Origin: Clostridia bacterium
GTDB taxonomy: Bacteria; Bacillota; Clostridia; UMGS1810
Assembly: GCA_017549745.1 (NCBI GenBank)
Contig: JAFYUA010000036.1
Location: 1 to 5,868, forward strand
DNA: 5,868 nt
Direction: 5' to 3'
Below, in pieces: positions 1 through 5,868 of the stretch (position 1 is its first letter; each line of letters starts with the position of its first letter). Under the pieces are notes generated by a model, which saw only the letters and a program-made list of their open reading frames with translations, was not told the DNA's origin and did no database searches. The position numbers were made by a program, and so were the translations under genes.

Positions 1-2397
1 AGTGAAGCCTTCTTTATTTTCGACAAGAATTGAAATCATCGAATTATTCTTTGAATATGCCTTACCATATACTCTGTTGTCCTGAATAAGATTGCCAAAG
101 CCAAGGTCGGTGGTTTTGGCTGTATAATTAAAAGCCTTTCTGACTGCAAGGATATGATTGTCTGTTCTTGCATTGTATGCCAAAACATCACCGGGAACAA
201 TCTTCGGATCTTCGAAAGTAGCACTTGCATCAATCTGTTTGAGAACGGATATGTCGGATATAAAATATTTTGTGTATTGATTTTTGTAAAAAAGTCTGAG
301 TGAAATTCCCTCGGTGCCATCAGCATCCCTCCATCTGGTCACTGAGTTTACAAGAGCATATGGTGAAGTTTCAGGATTTATGTCACTGCTGATAGCCGAC
401 GAAATGAAAACGGCTTGTGCCTCACCGCAATCGTTTACGTTGTATATTTTTACATCTGAGGGAGTATAGCTTGTGTTTGTAACAAAATAAGAAGTGTCGA
501 CCAAAGCAAATCTTTCTTCGTCATCAAGAGCTTCGTCGGGAGATATTACAAATATTTTTGCATCTTTGATGCCACAAGTACCCAAAAACATTTTTGTTCC
601 TGTTATATACCAAAGAGCTGAACCTACCGCAGGAGCTATAAATTCTGTTGTTTTGTCTTCGATTGGCAAATTGTCAGAAATTGTACCTGTACGGTCAGGT
701 GTATCGACAAAGTTTATTTCTCCTTTTGCATTAAGCTTGAAAGAAATAAGCCCTGAAAACAAAGCAGAGTTTGATGTGTAATATGAATAAAAGTCTGATG
801 CATTTTTTGAATTGCCGTCATATGTAATTTTGTCGGCAATTTCATAGACCTCCACACTGCCTGTACTTGCAAAGATTTTGAAAGTGTATGCAGTATCAAG
901 CCCCGTTGACTCTTTTGCTGCAATCACATAACCCCAAAGTTCATTGGTGACATCTCCCTTTTCTGCTACAGCAAGAATACCGTCGGCAGTAAGAACAAAG
1001 GTAGCTGTTTGACCGATTGCAACATTGGCAAGGTAGTTATCATTAAAATATTTTCCGTATTCATAGGCTATACCATCTATATAAAGCTTGTTGTTGGCGG
1101 TGTCAAGTTCTTCGACTGTACCGGTAAACTTTGTGTCAGCTACAATTTCTATGCGTACAAGGTCTTTGTTTGCAGATTCATATATCTGTAGCAGATTGCC
1201 CGGGGCAATGTCGGAAGACGTGGCTTTGATTCCGCTTTTTTCAAACAGATAATAATAGCTGTTGTTGTCAAACCTGAGAATAGAGTTATCTTTTCCAAAA
1301 ATACACTTGCCGTAAGAATCCACATTTTCCACATAGAGCAGACGGTATACCGATATAGATATGACATCATATCTGCCGTCTTCATTATTATCTGTAAATG
1401 TAGCATATCCGCTGAGAGATTTCAGGTTGCTGAGTTTAAAATTCTTGTCTGCTTTTCCGTTATAAATAACGGCAGGCACAGCTTCAATACTGATATATTT
1501 TTCGCGGATATCTTCAGCATACACAATGCGTCCCTTTGATACACTGACAATATCAGAGATCTTAACAGTAAGCTCCTTGTTGTCTGTTGCTTTAATGAAT
1601 ATAACCGTATCTTCATTCTTAACATATGCATCCGCTTTCTTACCTATAAAATCAGCGGTATCAATTTCTGTTTTGAATGTTATATCGCCTATTTTAACCC
1701 TTGATTCATCTGAGCAGGAGTCAGCATCATACAAGCCTGTGTATTGATTGGCTGTCACAACTCCGGTAATTTTCACGATGTTGTGATACAGCGAAAGAAC
1801 ATCACGGCTACTATCAAGTACTTCGTAAGATGGACTGTTGCCTTCAATGGCAATCACAGAATATGCCTCAGTCTCCAGGAAGTTTGAAAACAAAGCAATT
1901 GCCGCATCCAAACTTAAATAATCGGTACTATCAATACCCTCTGTTAAATCACATTTTTGTGCCGCAACCATAAATCCAGTAGGATATCCTCCGTTATTTT
2001 TGGCAACAAAATCCATACCAAGTGCAGAAATCATCATTTTGCAGGCATCCTGAAACTTGACGGGGCTATACGGATAAAACTTATCCGCTGATGAAATAAT
2101 ACCCAAATCAAGTGCGTATCTCACCACCGGATAGTAGTAATCAAAGGGAGAAATATCCGAGTAAGGAAGCTCACTGTTGTCTGACGAGGGCGCTTTTAAA
2201 ATCTGCATCAATATATACAAAAATTCACTTCTGGTCACTGTTTCAGGGTTTGCAACACGGACATCTACACCGAGTGCATCCAGTATACTATCGCTTTGCG
2301 AATATGCCGTATCATCAGCATATACAAATGAGGATGTCGGCTGAACAATTGTTGCAGTCAACAACAGTGCCAAAAAAACACATAATATTCTTTTCAT
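1..2397 (-). CDS. Secreted SLH-domain surface protein with repeated beta modules (partial, 3' end outside window)
   Basis: An open frame of 799 codons starts at 2397 and reaches base 1 with no stop, so the C-terminus is missing. The start is supported by the ribosome binding site at 2405-2412, seven bases upstream. Residues 1-27 form a Sec signal peptide (MKR, then a hydrophobic core) with a likely cut after FVYA. Residues 37-174 resemble three SLH repeats: the first keeps a TRSE motif (55-58), but the second and third have lost the TRAE-type signature. From about 206 to 565 follow roughly five loosely similar beta-rich blocks of about 60-80 residues, with recurring patterns such as LYIDGIAYEYG and TADGILAV. 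Residues 336-344 form an EF-hand-like Ca loop (DNNEDGRYD). No catalytic domain is recognisable in the visible part. By family knowledge, SLH proteins sit on the cell wall; a structural or carbohydrate-related surface role is inferred. It is probably cotranscribed with the SLH gene 18 bases upstream. Confidence 0.88.
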   Translation of the reverse strand, partial: MKRILCVFLALLLTATIVQPTSSFVYADDTAYSQSDSILDALGVDVRVANPETVTRSEFLYILMQILKAPSSDNSELPYSDISPFDYYYPVVRYALDLGIISSADKFYPYSPVKFQDACKMMISALGMDFVAKNNGGYPTGFMVAAQKCDLTEGIDSTDYLSLDAAIALFSNFLETEAYSVIAIEGNSPSYEVLDSSRDVLSLYHNIVKITGVVTANQYTGLYDADSCSDESRVKIGDITFKTEIDTADFIGKKADAYVKNEDTVIFIKATDNKELTVKISDIVSVSKGRIVYAEDIREKYISIEAVPAVIYNGKADKNFKLSNLKSLSGYATFTDNNEDGRYDVISISVYRLLYVENVDSYGKCIFGKDNSILRFDNNSYYYLFEKSGIKATSSDIAPGNLLQIYESANKDLVRIEIVADTKFTGTVEELDTANNKLYIDGIAYEYGKYFNDNYLANVAIGQTATFVLTADGILAVAEKGDVTNELWGYVIAAKESTGLDTAYTFKIFASTGSVEVYEIADKITYDGNSKNASDFYSYYTSNSALFSGLISFKLNAKGEINFVDTPDRTGTISDNLPIEDKTTEFIAPAVGSALWYITGTKMFLGTCGIKDAKIFVISPDEALDDEERFALVDTSYFVTNTSYTPSDVKIYNVNDCGEAQAVFISSAISSDINPETSPYALVNSVTRWRDADGTEGISLRLFYKNQYTKYFISDISVLKQIDASATFEDPKIVPGDVLAYNARTDNHILAVRKAFNYTAKTTDLGFGNLIQDNRVYGKAYSKNNSMISILVENKEGFT

Positions 2398-2404
2398 TGT
2401 CTCA

Positions 2405-2412
2405 CCCTTCCT
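2405..2412 (-). promoter_or_regulatory. Ribosome binding site of the second SLH gene
   Basis: AGGAAGGG lies seven bases before the ATG at 2397 and fixes that start. It directly follows a tandem TAA TAA stop (2413-2418) that ends the upstream SLH gene. The 18-base junction has no room for a terminator, so the two genes are very likely on one transcript. Confidence 0.8.
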
Positions 2413-2415
2413 TTA

Positions 2416-4059
2416 TTATTTGTCCAAAAAACTCAGCACATTACTTATGAGCACAGCAGTTTCTGCACGGGTTATAAAATCCGTTGGTCTGAAATTGTTT
2501 TCATAGCCTTTCATAATCTGAACTGCCGAAACCGCATCAATTGCATCAATTGCATACTCACTGATTTGCTCTGCATCGTTATAAACAGATGGCTCCAAGT
2601 CAGAAAGTAATTCAGCAAGAACATTATATATAATAACCGCAGCATCTTGTCTTGTGATGGTACTGTCGGGATTGAAGCAACCATTGTAGCCTGAAATGTA
2701 GGCATTAGAAGCCATTTTAGCAACTGCATCATAGTACCATTCATCGAAACTTACATCTGCAAAGCTGGCATTGTCTGCCCCTTGCTCAATACCTAATGCT
2801 CTGACAATCAATGTTACAAACTCTGCTCTGGTGACATTATTCTGAGGCTTGAAGCTACCATCGGCATAGCCGGATATGATGCCGTCTTTAGCAAGAGCTT
2901 CTATCTCTGCTTTGGCAAAGCTGTCGGCAATATCATCAAAAAGAGGCTGTGGCTCGGGCACAATTGTCACAGGCATATCCTGAGTGTAGTTCGTATCTAC
3001 CTTTACGCTCGAAGAGGAACCCCTGCCCGAAGAAACAGGAAATTTTGGGACGTCAAGTGAATCGAGTACATCATTTACAGTTGTGTCAAACAGCGATTTG
3101 ACCTCAGAAGTTTTTGCGAGACTGTCTTTGGACTCGCAAATCTTTTGAAACACCTTATATCTCATGTCATTGGGAATTTTCTGATATTTGGAGTTTGCCC
3201 CCATATCGATTGTAAGAAGCCCTGCATTGGCTGTGATGAGTGTTTCACATTCACCAAGAGTCTCAAGAGCTTTGAACTTTACAAAAAACATACTGTCGGC
3301 AAAGAGCTCTTTAAGAGATTTTGCAGTGTAATCGGAAGTGACAAAAATGTTTTTGAAGCTTTCTTTCACATCTGCTGCTAAAGAAGTGTATTCGCCGCTG
3401 CTGCTAATTGCCATACTATCTGCATATGTTGTTATAGCAGTGTCAAAATCTGCTCCACCTTTTAAATCTGTGAAAAACAATACTCTGCGGAAAGCATGAT
3501 AAAAATCATCGGTGTCAATTGTCTGAACGTTTTCATTTGAATTTTTTAATTCATAATACAACACATCACATATTTCCGACAGGTTTTGAGGTTTGTCAAA
3601 TCCGACATAAGTGATGTCGTCAACCCCTGCACTGTTGGCATTCAAAGCACTGTAGAGTTCAGACGCGTTAGTGCTTGCTTTGACGGATGCAAGTAATCTT
3701 ATGGTGTTTGTGTCGGTGGGATTCACAATAATGAAGCTGTTTGATGGAGTTGCAACTATAGAATCTACTTTTACATACCATTTACCACTAGCTATAGTTG
3801 TGGGAAGCAAAATATTTATGTTGAAAATGCCATCTGCTTCTGTAACATACGGAGCCACATAATAAGGAACATTTATACTGGACAAAGCATCATCATTGTC
3901 AATAAGGTTGACAGTAAAAAGTTCTCCAGCTGCGCTACCGAGTGTCCCTTCAAGGCTTAGCGAAAAATCATCGCTGCTAAATGTCGGCACAACATTATCT
4001 GCATAGACTGTCGTTGAAAAAAGCAACATACAAATAAGTATCAAGACAAATTTTTTCAT
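2416..4059 (-). CDS. Secreted surface protein with three C-terminal SLH domains
   Basis: This is a complete gene of 547 residues when started at the ATG at 4059 (MKKFVLIL...). An ATG at 4080 would add seven residues in front of the signal peptide but has no ribosome binding site, so the internal start is preferred. Residues 1-20 are a Sec signal peptide with a likely cut at VYA|DN, much like the VYA|DD of the downstream protein. About 21-115 looks like an Ig-like beta domain (pattern FNINILLP...GKWYVKV). About 116-340 is mostly helical and not recognised. A Ser/Gly-rich linker (343-355) and a Pro-rich stretch (PEPQP, 368-372) lead to three SLH domains at about 374-423, 433-481 and 493-545. 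Their signature motifs are TRAE (410-413), TRQD (469-472) and TRAE (530-533). By family knowledge these trimers bind pyruvylated secondary cell wall polymer, so the protein is probably displayed on the wall. No enzyme motif was seen. The gene ends with TAA TAA. Confidence 0.93.
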   Translation of the reverse strand: MKKFVLILICMLLFSTTVYADNVVPTFSSDDFSLSLEGTLGSAAGELFTVNLIDNDDALSSINVPYYVAPYVTEADGIFNINILLPTTIASGKWYVKVDSIVATPSNSFIIVNPTDTNTIRLLASVKASTNASELYSALNANSAGVDDITYVGFDKPQNLSEICDVLYYELKNSNENVQTIDTDDFYHAFRRVLFFTDLKGGADFDTAITTYADSMAISSSGEYTSLAADVKESFKNIFVTSDYTAKSLKELFADSMFFVKFKALETLGECETLITANAGLLTIDMGANSKYQKIPNDMRYKVFQKICESKDSLAKTSEVKSLFDTTVNDVLDSLDVPKFPVSSGRGSSSSVKVDTNYTQDMPVTIVPEPQPLFDDIADSFAKAEIEALAKDGIISGYADGSFKPQNNVTRAEFVTLIVRALGIEQGADNASFADVSFDEWYYDAVAKMASNAYISGYNGCFNPDSTITRQDAAVIIYNVLAELLSDLEPSVYNDAEQISEYAIDAIDAVSAVQIMKGYENNFRPTDFITRAETAVLISNVLSFLDK

Positions 4060-4071
4060 ATGATTAACCAT

Positions 4072-4077
4072 TCCTCT
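4072..4077 (-). promoter_or_regulatory. Ribosome binding site deciding the start of the first SLH gene
   Basis: AGAGGA lies 12 bases before the ATG at 4059. That is slightly long, but it is the only purine-rich site nearby. It falls inside the reading frame of the alternative upstream ATG (4080), which itself follows an AT-only stretch without any such site. This supports the MKK start, which also gives a normal signal peptide. Confidence 0.6.
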
Positions 4078-4111
4078 CATTAAATTAATTGTTATTTTTC
4101 TTTTTGGAGAA

Positions 4112-5020
4112 TCAATCCGAATGTTTTATAATGCAATGCTTCACTAAGACTGATTCACCCCCATTATTTTTTATGATATCCATAGCTTCATGAGCTATTT
4201 TAGAGCATGACCAGCCTACAGAATCTATTGGCAAACTGTATTTTTCAAGGGCTCCAATATTGTCAAAGCCAACAATCTTTGCATTTACGCCCTTCAAATA
4301 TGCTTTTATAGCATAATTGTCATTTGAACAAATGATAACCGTTTTCTCGCCATACTCGTGTTTTATATCTTTTATATCAGTTACAACAGAATATTTCGCG
4401 GCACCTATAGTGTTCAAAAAGCCTTCATACCTGAGTTTTTGAGCATATGCATCATAGTGATTGAGAGCCGGCGAAAAATATACCACATTCTGAGGCGAAC
4501 ATTCAAGAGCATATAGTGTCATTTCTTGCATTGCCACGAAATTATCAATTCCAACATAAGGCAAAAATCCAGGGTTATAACCCACTGCCACTATAGGAAT
4601 ATCAAAAAGCTTGAGATAATTTTCAAATTCGGCGCTGAAATTTACGCAGCACAAAATTATACCTTTAACTCCCATATTATACATCCTGCGTATACACTCA
4701 ATTTCGTATTGAGGATTGTAGTGAGTCAGCATTATTGTGCTAACGTAACCTTCTTCTCTTGAAACATATTCTATCTCTGTCAGCAATTCAGAAAAATTTT
4801 CATTATCGAGATCGCACACTATAACACCAATTTGACCAACAAAAGCGTGCGGTGACTGGATTGCTACGTCGCGATAACCAAATCGCTTTGCTACATCAAG
4901 AATTTTCTGCTTTGTTTCTGCTTTGATATCTGAGCGATCATGCAGAGCTCTGTCCACTGTTCCCTGAGATACATTGCATATTTTGGCAAGCTCAGATGTT
5001 GTTATCGACATATTCTTCAT
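4112..5020 (-). CDS. LacI-family transcriptional regulator
   Basis: This is a complete gene of 302 residues starting at the ATG at 5020, with GGAG at 5029-5032, eight bases upstream. Residues 6-26 form the N-terminal helix-turn-helix (TTSELAKICNVSQGTVDRAL), and 33-49 the third helix of the LacI DNA-binding domain (ETKQKILDVAKRFGY). From about residue 62 (GQIGVIVCDLDNENF) the protein follows the periplasmic-binding-protein-like effector core, including GVKGIILCCV, the VGFDNIG segment near the C-terminus and a final VLVKHCIIKHSD strand. Members of this family usually bind a sugar or related metabolite and repress nearby genes; the ligand cannot be read here. It is shorter than the usual 330-345 residues, mainly within the effector domain. 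The hinge after Y49 is atypical: it has no PN...A..L motif and carries a proline at 57. It leads two SLH genes and ends 52 bases before the first, with no terminator between, so control of that operon and of itself is likely. Confidence 0.93.
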   Translation of the reverse strand: MKNMSITTSELAKICNVSQGTVDRALHDRSDIKAETKQKILDVAKRFGYRDVAIQSPHAFVGQIGVIVCDLDNENFSELLTEIEYVSREEGYVSTIMLTHYNPQYEIECIRRMYNMGVKGIILCCVNFSAEFENYLKLFDIPIVAVGYNPGFLPYVGIDNFVAMQEMTLYALECSPQNVVYFSPALNHYDAYAQKLRYEGFLNTIGAAKYSVVTDIKDIKHEYGEKTVIICSNDNYAIKAYLKGVNAKIVGFDNIGALEKYSLPIDSVGWSCSKIAHEAMDIIKNNGGESVLVKHCIIKHSD

Positions 5021-5076
5021 AACTTCATCTCCATATACTTCAAAATAGTTCTCTTTTCAAAAATTAAGTTGGTATC

Positions 5077-5105
5077 ATTGAATTAATACTCGGCACCAAT
5101 TCAAT
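5077..5105 (-). repeat. Inverted repeat in presumed leader of the lacI operon
   Basis: Perfect 8-base arms, ATTGAATT and AATTCAAT, are separated by 13 bases and lie about 57 bases upstream of the LacI-type start, downstream of both candidate promoters. In RNA this could form a weak A/U-rich hairpin. A competing pairing, UUGGU with ACCAA (plus-strand 5095-5099 and 5069-5073), overlaps its left arm, so the two are mutually exclusive, and the second is followed by a U-rich run. It could instead be a DNA-binding site for the regulator. Its role is unknown. Confidence 0.5.
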
Positions 5106-5183
5106 CTATCTTCAAGCCTAAAACCTTGTTCCCAAAACTAAGTTCACAATATTCAGAAGTCATTTTGCCCATATATATTTACA

Positions 5184-5212
5184 AGTATAATTGTATAAAA
5201 AAATCGTGTCAA
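5184..5212 (-). promoter_or_regulatory. Candidate sigma-A promoter P1 of the lacI-SLH operon
   Basis: A consensus TTGACA -35 box (5207-5212) and a TATACT -10 box (5184-5189) are separated by exactly 17 bases on the minus strand. This is one mismatch from the full consensus. The start of transcription would fall near 5177, giving a leader of about 157 bases before the LacI-type gene. No other gene lies between, so it most likely drives the lacI-SLH-SLH operon. Confidence 0.75.
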
Positions 5213-5221
5213 CACACACGA
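5204..5221. promoter_or_regulatory. Dyad overlapping the P1 -35 box, candidate operator
   Basis: TCGTGT and its exact reverse complement ACACGA flank six bases, making an 18-base dyad that covers the whole -35 hexamer of P1. A shorter nested dyad, GTGT-CA-ACAC, is also present. Size, symmetry and position suit a repressor site, and the adjacent gene encodes a LacI-type regulator. That this regulator binds here is inference; the site does not match the classic CG-centred LacI-family palindrome. Confidence 0.4.
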
Positions 5222-5269
5222 AAAAATTAATGTTTCAATTTAACAGACTCTAAATACCTTGCTATAGTA

Positions 5270-5298
5270 ATTATAATTTTTTCAAAGATAATAATCAA
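5270..5298 (-). promoter_or_regulatory. Candidate upstream sigma-A promoter P2
   Basis: TTGATT (5293-5298) and a perfect TATAAT (5270-5275) are separated by 17 bases on the minus strand, 86 bases upstream of P1. The -35 box has two mismatches from consensus. In such AT-rich DNA a chance match is possible, so this is less certain than P1. If real, its transcript would pass through the P1 dyad. Confidence 0.45.
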
Positions 5299-5363
5299 CA
5301 ACCAAATATTTACATCAATTTGCCTTTTGGATACTTTTGCGAGTGGAGTACAAACCATCGATT

Positions 5364-5388
5364 AAGTATATGATAATAAAAAATACTT
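5364..5388. repeat. Short inverted repeat just after the integrase gene
   Basis: AAGTAT and ATACTT are separated by 13 bases, starting five bases past the integrase stop codon. The stem is only six A/T-rich pairs and no T-run follows in the integrase direction, so it is a poor terminator. It could be an integrase- or excisionase-binding site, or chance in AT-rich DNA. Confidence 0.25.
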
Positions 5389-5393
5389 GCCCT

Positions 5394-5868
5394 TCACATC
5401 TCAAATCCATCTGTAATTCCTTGAAGCCTTTCTGTGTCTTTTTTCACATAATACATCTCTGTTATCTGCGAGGTGCTGTGACCCAGAAGATCTGCTACTT
5501 GCTTGGAGGTTAGAGCTTTTATTGTGCCATCAGGTTGCTTTATACCATTTACAAGATTCGTTGCTAAGGTGTGCCTGAGTGAGTGAAGTCCCCTTGTTTC
5601 AATTCCTGCGTTTTCTAAGATTCTATAAAATCTTTTGCGGAAGTTTACAGGGTTTGTAAACTTCCCTTTTTCGTCACATATAAGTGGTGTATCTTCACCG
5701 AAGTAAGCCTCATTTTGCAGTTCCTTTATCATTTCTATGGCGGTGTTGTTTAAAGGGATTGTTCTTTTGCTTGTCTTGGTTTTTGTTTTGCCAAGCTTGG
5801 CTATTCTGCCTTTGGTTTTCTTAGTCCCCTCTCTTTTATTTACTTCCTTAAGTGTTTTATGTATATGG
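5394..5868 (-). CDS. Tyrosine recombinase (integrase), C-terminal catalytic part, 5' end outside window
   Basis: The frame stays open from the window edge to the TGA at 5394-5396, giving 157 visible residues; an internal Met at 5732 is not the true start, since conserved sequence precedes it. Visible residues 28-39 (TKTKTSKRTIPL) match the beta-hairpin that carries the catalytic lysine. Residues 94-99 (LHSLRH) give the HxxR box (H95, R98), 128-130 (LGH) the third basic position, and Y140 aligns with the nucleophile (EMYYV, after LGHSTSQIT). The first catalytic arginine and the core- and arm-binding domains lie beyond 5868. Family knowledge: these enzymes cut and rejoin DNA through a 3'-phosphotyrosine link to integrate or excise phages and conjugative elements. 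The tail GITDGFEM resembles integrases of Firmicutes mobile elements. A lysine-rich segment (about residues 11-32) is present. All visible catalytic residues are intact. It lies upstream of the lacI operon in the same direction but 373 bases away, so it is probably a separate unit. Confidence 0.92.
   Translation of the reverse strand, partial: HIHKTLKEVNKREGTKKTKGRIAKLGKTKTKTSKRTIPLNNTAIEMIKELQNEAYFGEDTPLICDEKGKFTNPVNFRKRFYRILENAGIETRGLHSLRHTLATNLVNGIKQPDGTIKALTSKQVADLLGHSTSQITEMYYVKKDTERLQGITDGFEM

Larger units (their letters stand above)
5021..5393. other. Intergenic regulatory spacer between integrase and lacI-type gene
   Basis: These 373 AT-rich bases have no convincing coding frame on either strand. 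On the minus strand they hold two candidate sigma-A promoters (5184-5212 and 5270-5298), a dyad overlapping the nearer -35 box (5204-5221), a presumed leader of about 157 bases with an inverted repeat (5077-5105), and the lacI ribosome binding site (5029-5032). Because an integrase gene ends at its right border, the spacer may also contain an attachment-site junction, but no tRNA 3' end or long direct repeat marks one. Confidence 0.7.

Noticed and set aside
36..1631. Several 60-96 codon open frames on both strands
   Set aside because: All lie inside the continuous 799-codon frame of the second SLH gene and show no independent start signals or family resemblance.
2112..2450. Plus-strand open frame of 112 codons
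   Set aside because: It overlaps the signal peptide and SLH part of the second SLH gene, has no ribosome binding site, and its product resembles no family; it is a frame shadow.
2511..2744. Minus-strand open frame of 77 codons inside the SLH domains
   Set aside because: It is an out-of-frame shadow of the clear SLH coding sequence.
4000..4059. Lipoprotein signal peptide in the first SLH protein because of a cysteine in the hydrophobic core
   Set aside because: The cysteine context (LICM) is not a lipobox, and a good signal peptidase I site (VYA) follows.
4060..4080. Upstream ATG at 4080 as start of the first SLH gene (MRGMVNH extension)
   Set aside because: No ribosome binding site precedes it, and the extension would sit in front of a normal signal peptide; AGAGGA lies inside the extension and serves the ATG at 4059.
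4060..4135. Possible internal promoter or terminator between the regulator and the first SLH gene
   Set aside because: No GC-rich hairpin with a T-run is present. TTGATT occurs at the end of the regulator gene, but no acceptable -10 box stands 16-18 bases after it.
5058..5144. Direct repeat CAAAAATTAAGTT / CAAAACTAAGTT as integrase arm sites
   Set aside because: Only two imperfect, A/T-rich copies about 75 bases apart; not distinguishable from chance.
5021..5393. tRNA gene or tRNA 3' end as integrase attachment site
   Set aside because: No T-arm sequence (GTTCGAATC type) or acceptor stem could be found on either strand.
5394..5732. Integrase as a complete 112-residue protein
   Set aside because: The frame stays open to the window edge, and the 45 residues before this Met include the conserved KTKTSKRTIPL hairpin, so this Met is internal.

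Overview
The window looks like chromosomal DNA of a low-GC Gram-positive bacterium, most likely an anaerobic member of the Clostridia. The signs are AT-rich coding and spacer DNA, strong GGAGG-type ribosome binding sites, a near-consensus sigma-A promoter, and secreted proteins carrying S-layer homology (SLH) domains, which bind the secondary cell wall polymer of such cells. The species cannot be fixed from the sequence alone. Every credible gene lies on the minus strand, so the biological reading order runs from the right end to the left.

Layout in transcription order: (1) 5868-5394, the C-terminal catalytic half of a tyrosine recombinase (integrase), cut by the window edge. (2) 5393-5021, a 373-base AT-rich spacer holding two candidate sigma-A promoters, a dyad over the stronger -35 box that could be an operator, and an 8-bp inverted repeat in the presumed leader. 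(3) 5020-4112, a compact LacI-family regulator. (4) 4059-2416, a secreted 547-residue protein with three C-terminal SLH domains. (5) 2397-1, the first 799 codons of a second secreted protein with degenerate SLH domains at its N-terminus, followed by repeated beta-rich modules and one EF-hand-like loop. It runs off the left edge.

The regulator and the two surface-protein genes are separated by only 52 and 18 bases, with no visible terminator, so they probably form one operon read from the promoters at 5184-5298. The inferred picture is a LacI-type, probably sugar-responsive, regulator that controls itself and two wall-associated proteins. The neighbouring integrase suggests that the border of an integrated element lies near the spacer, but no duplicated attachment site can be shown inside this window.

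No RNA gene, CRISPR array or insertion sequence was found. The most interesting points are the pairing of a dedicated LacI regulator with SLH proteins of unrecognised function, the regulator's unusual hinge, and the possible regulatory architecture of the spacer.
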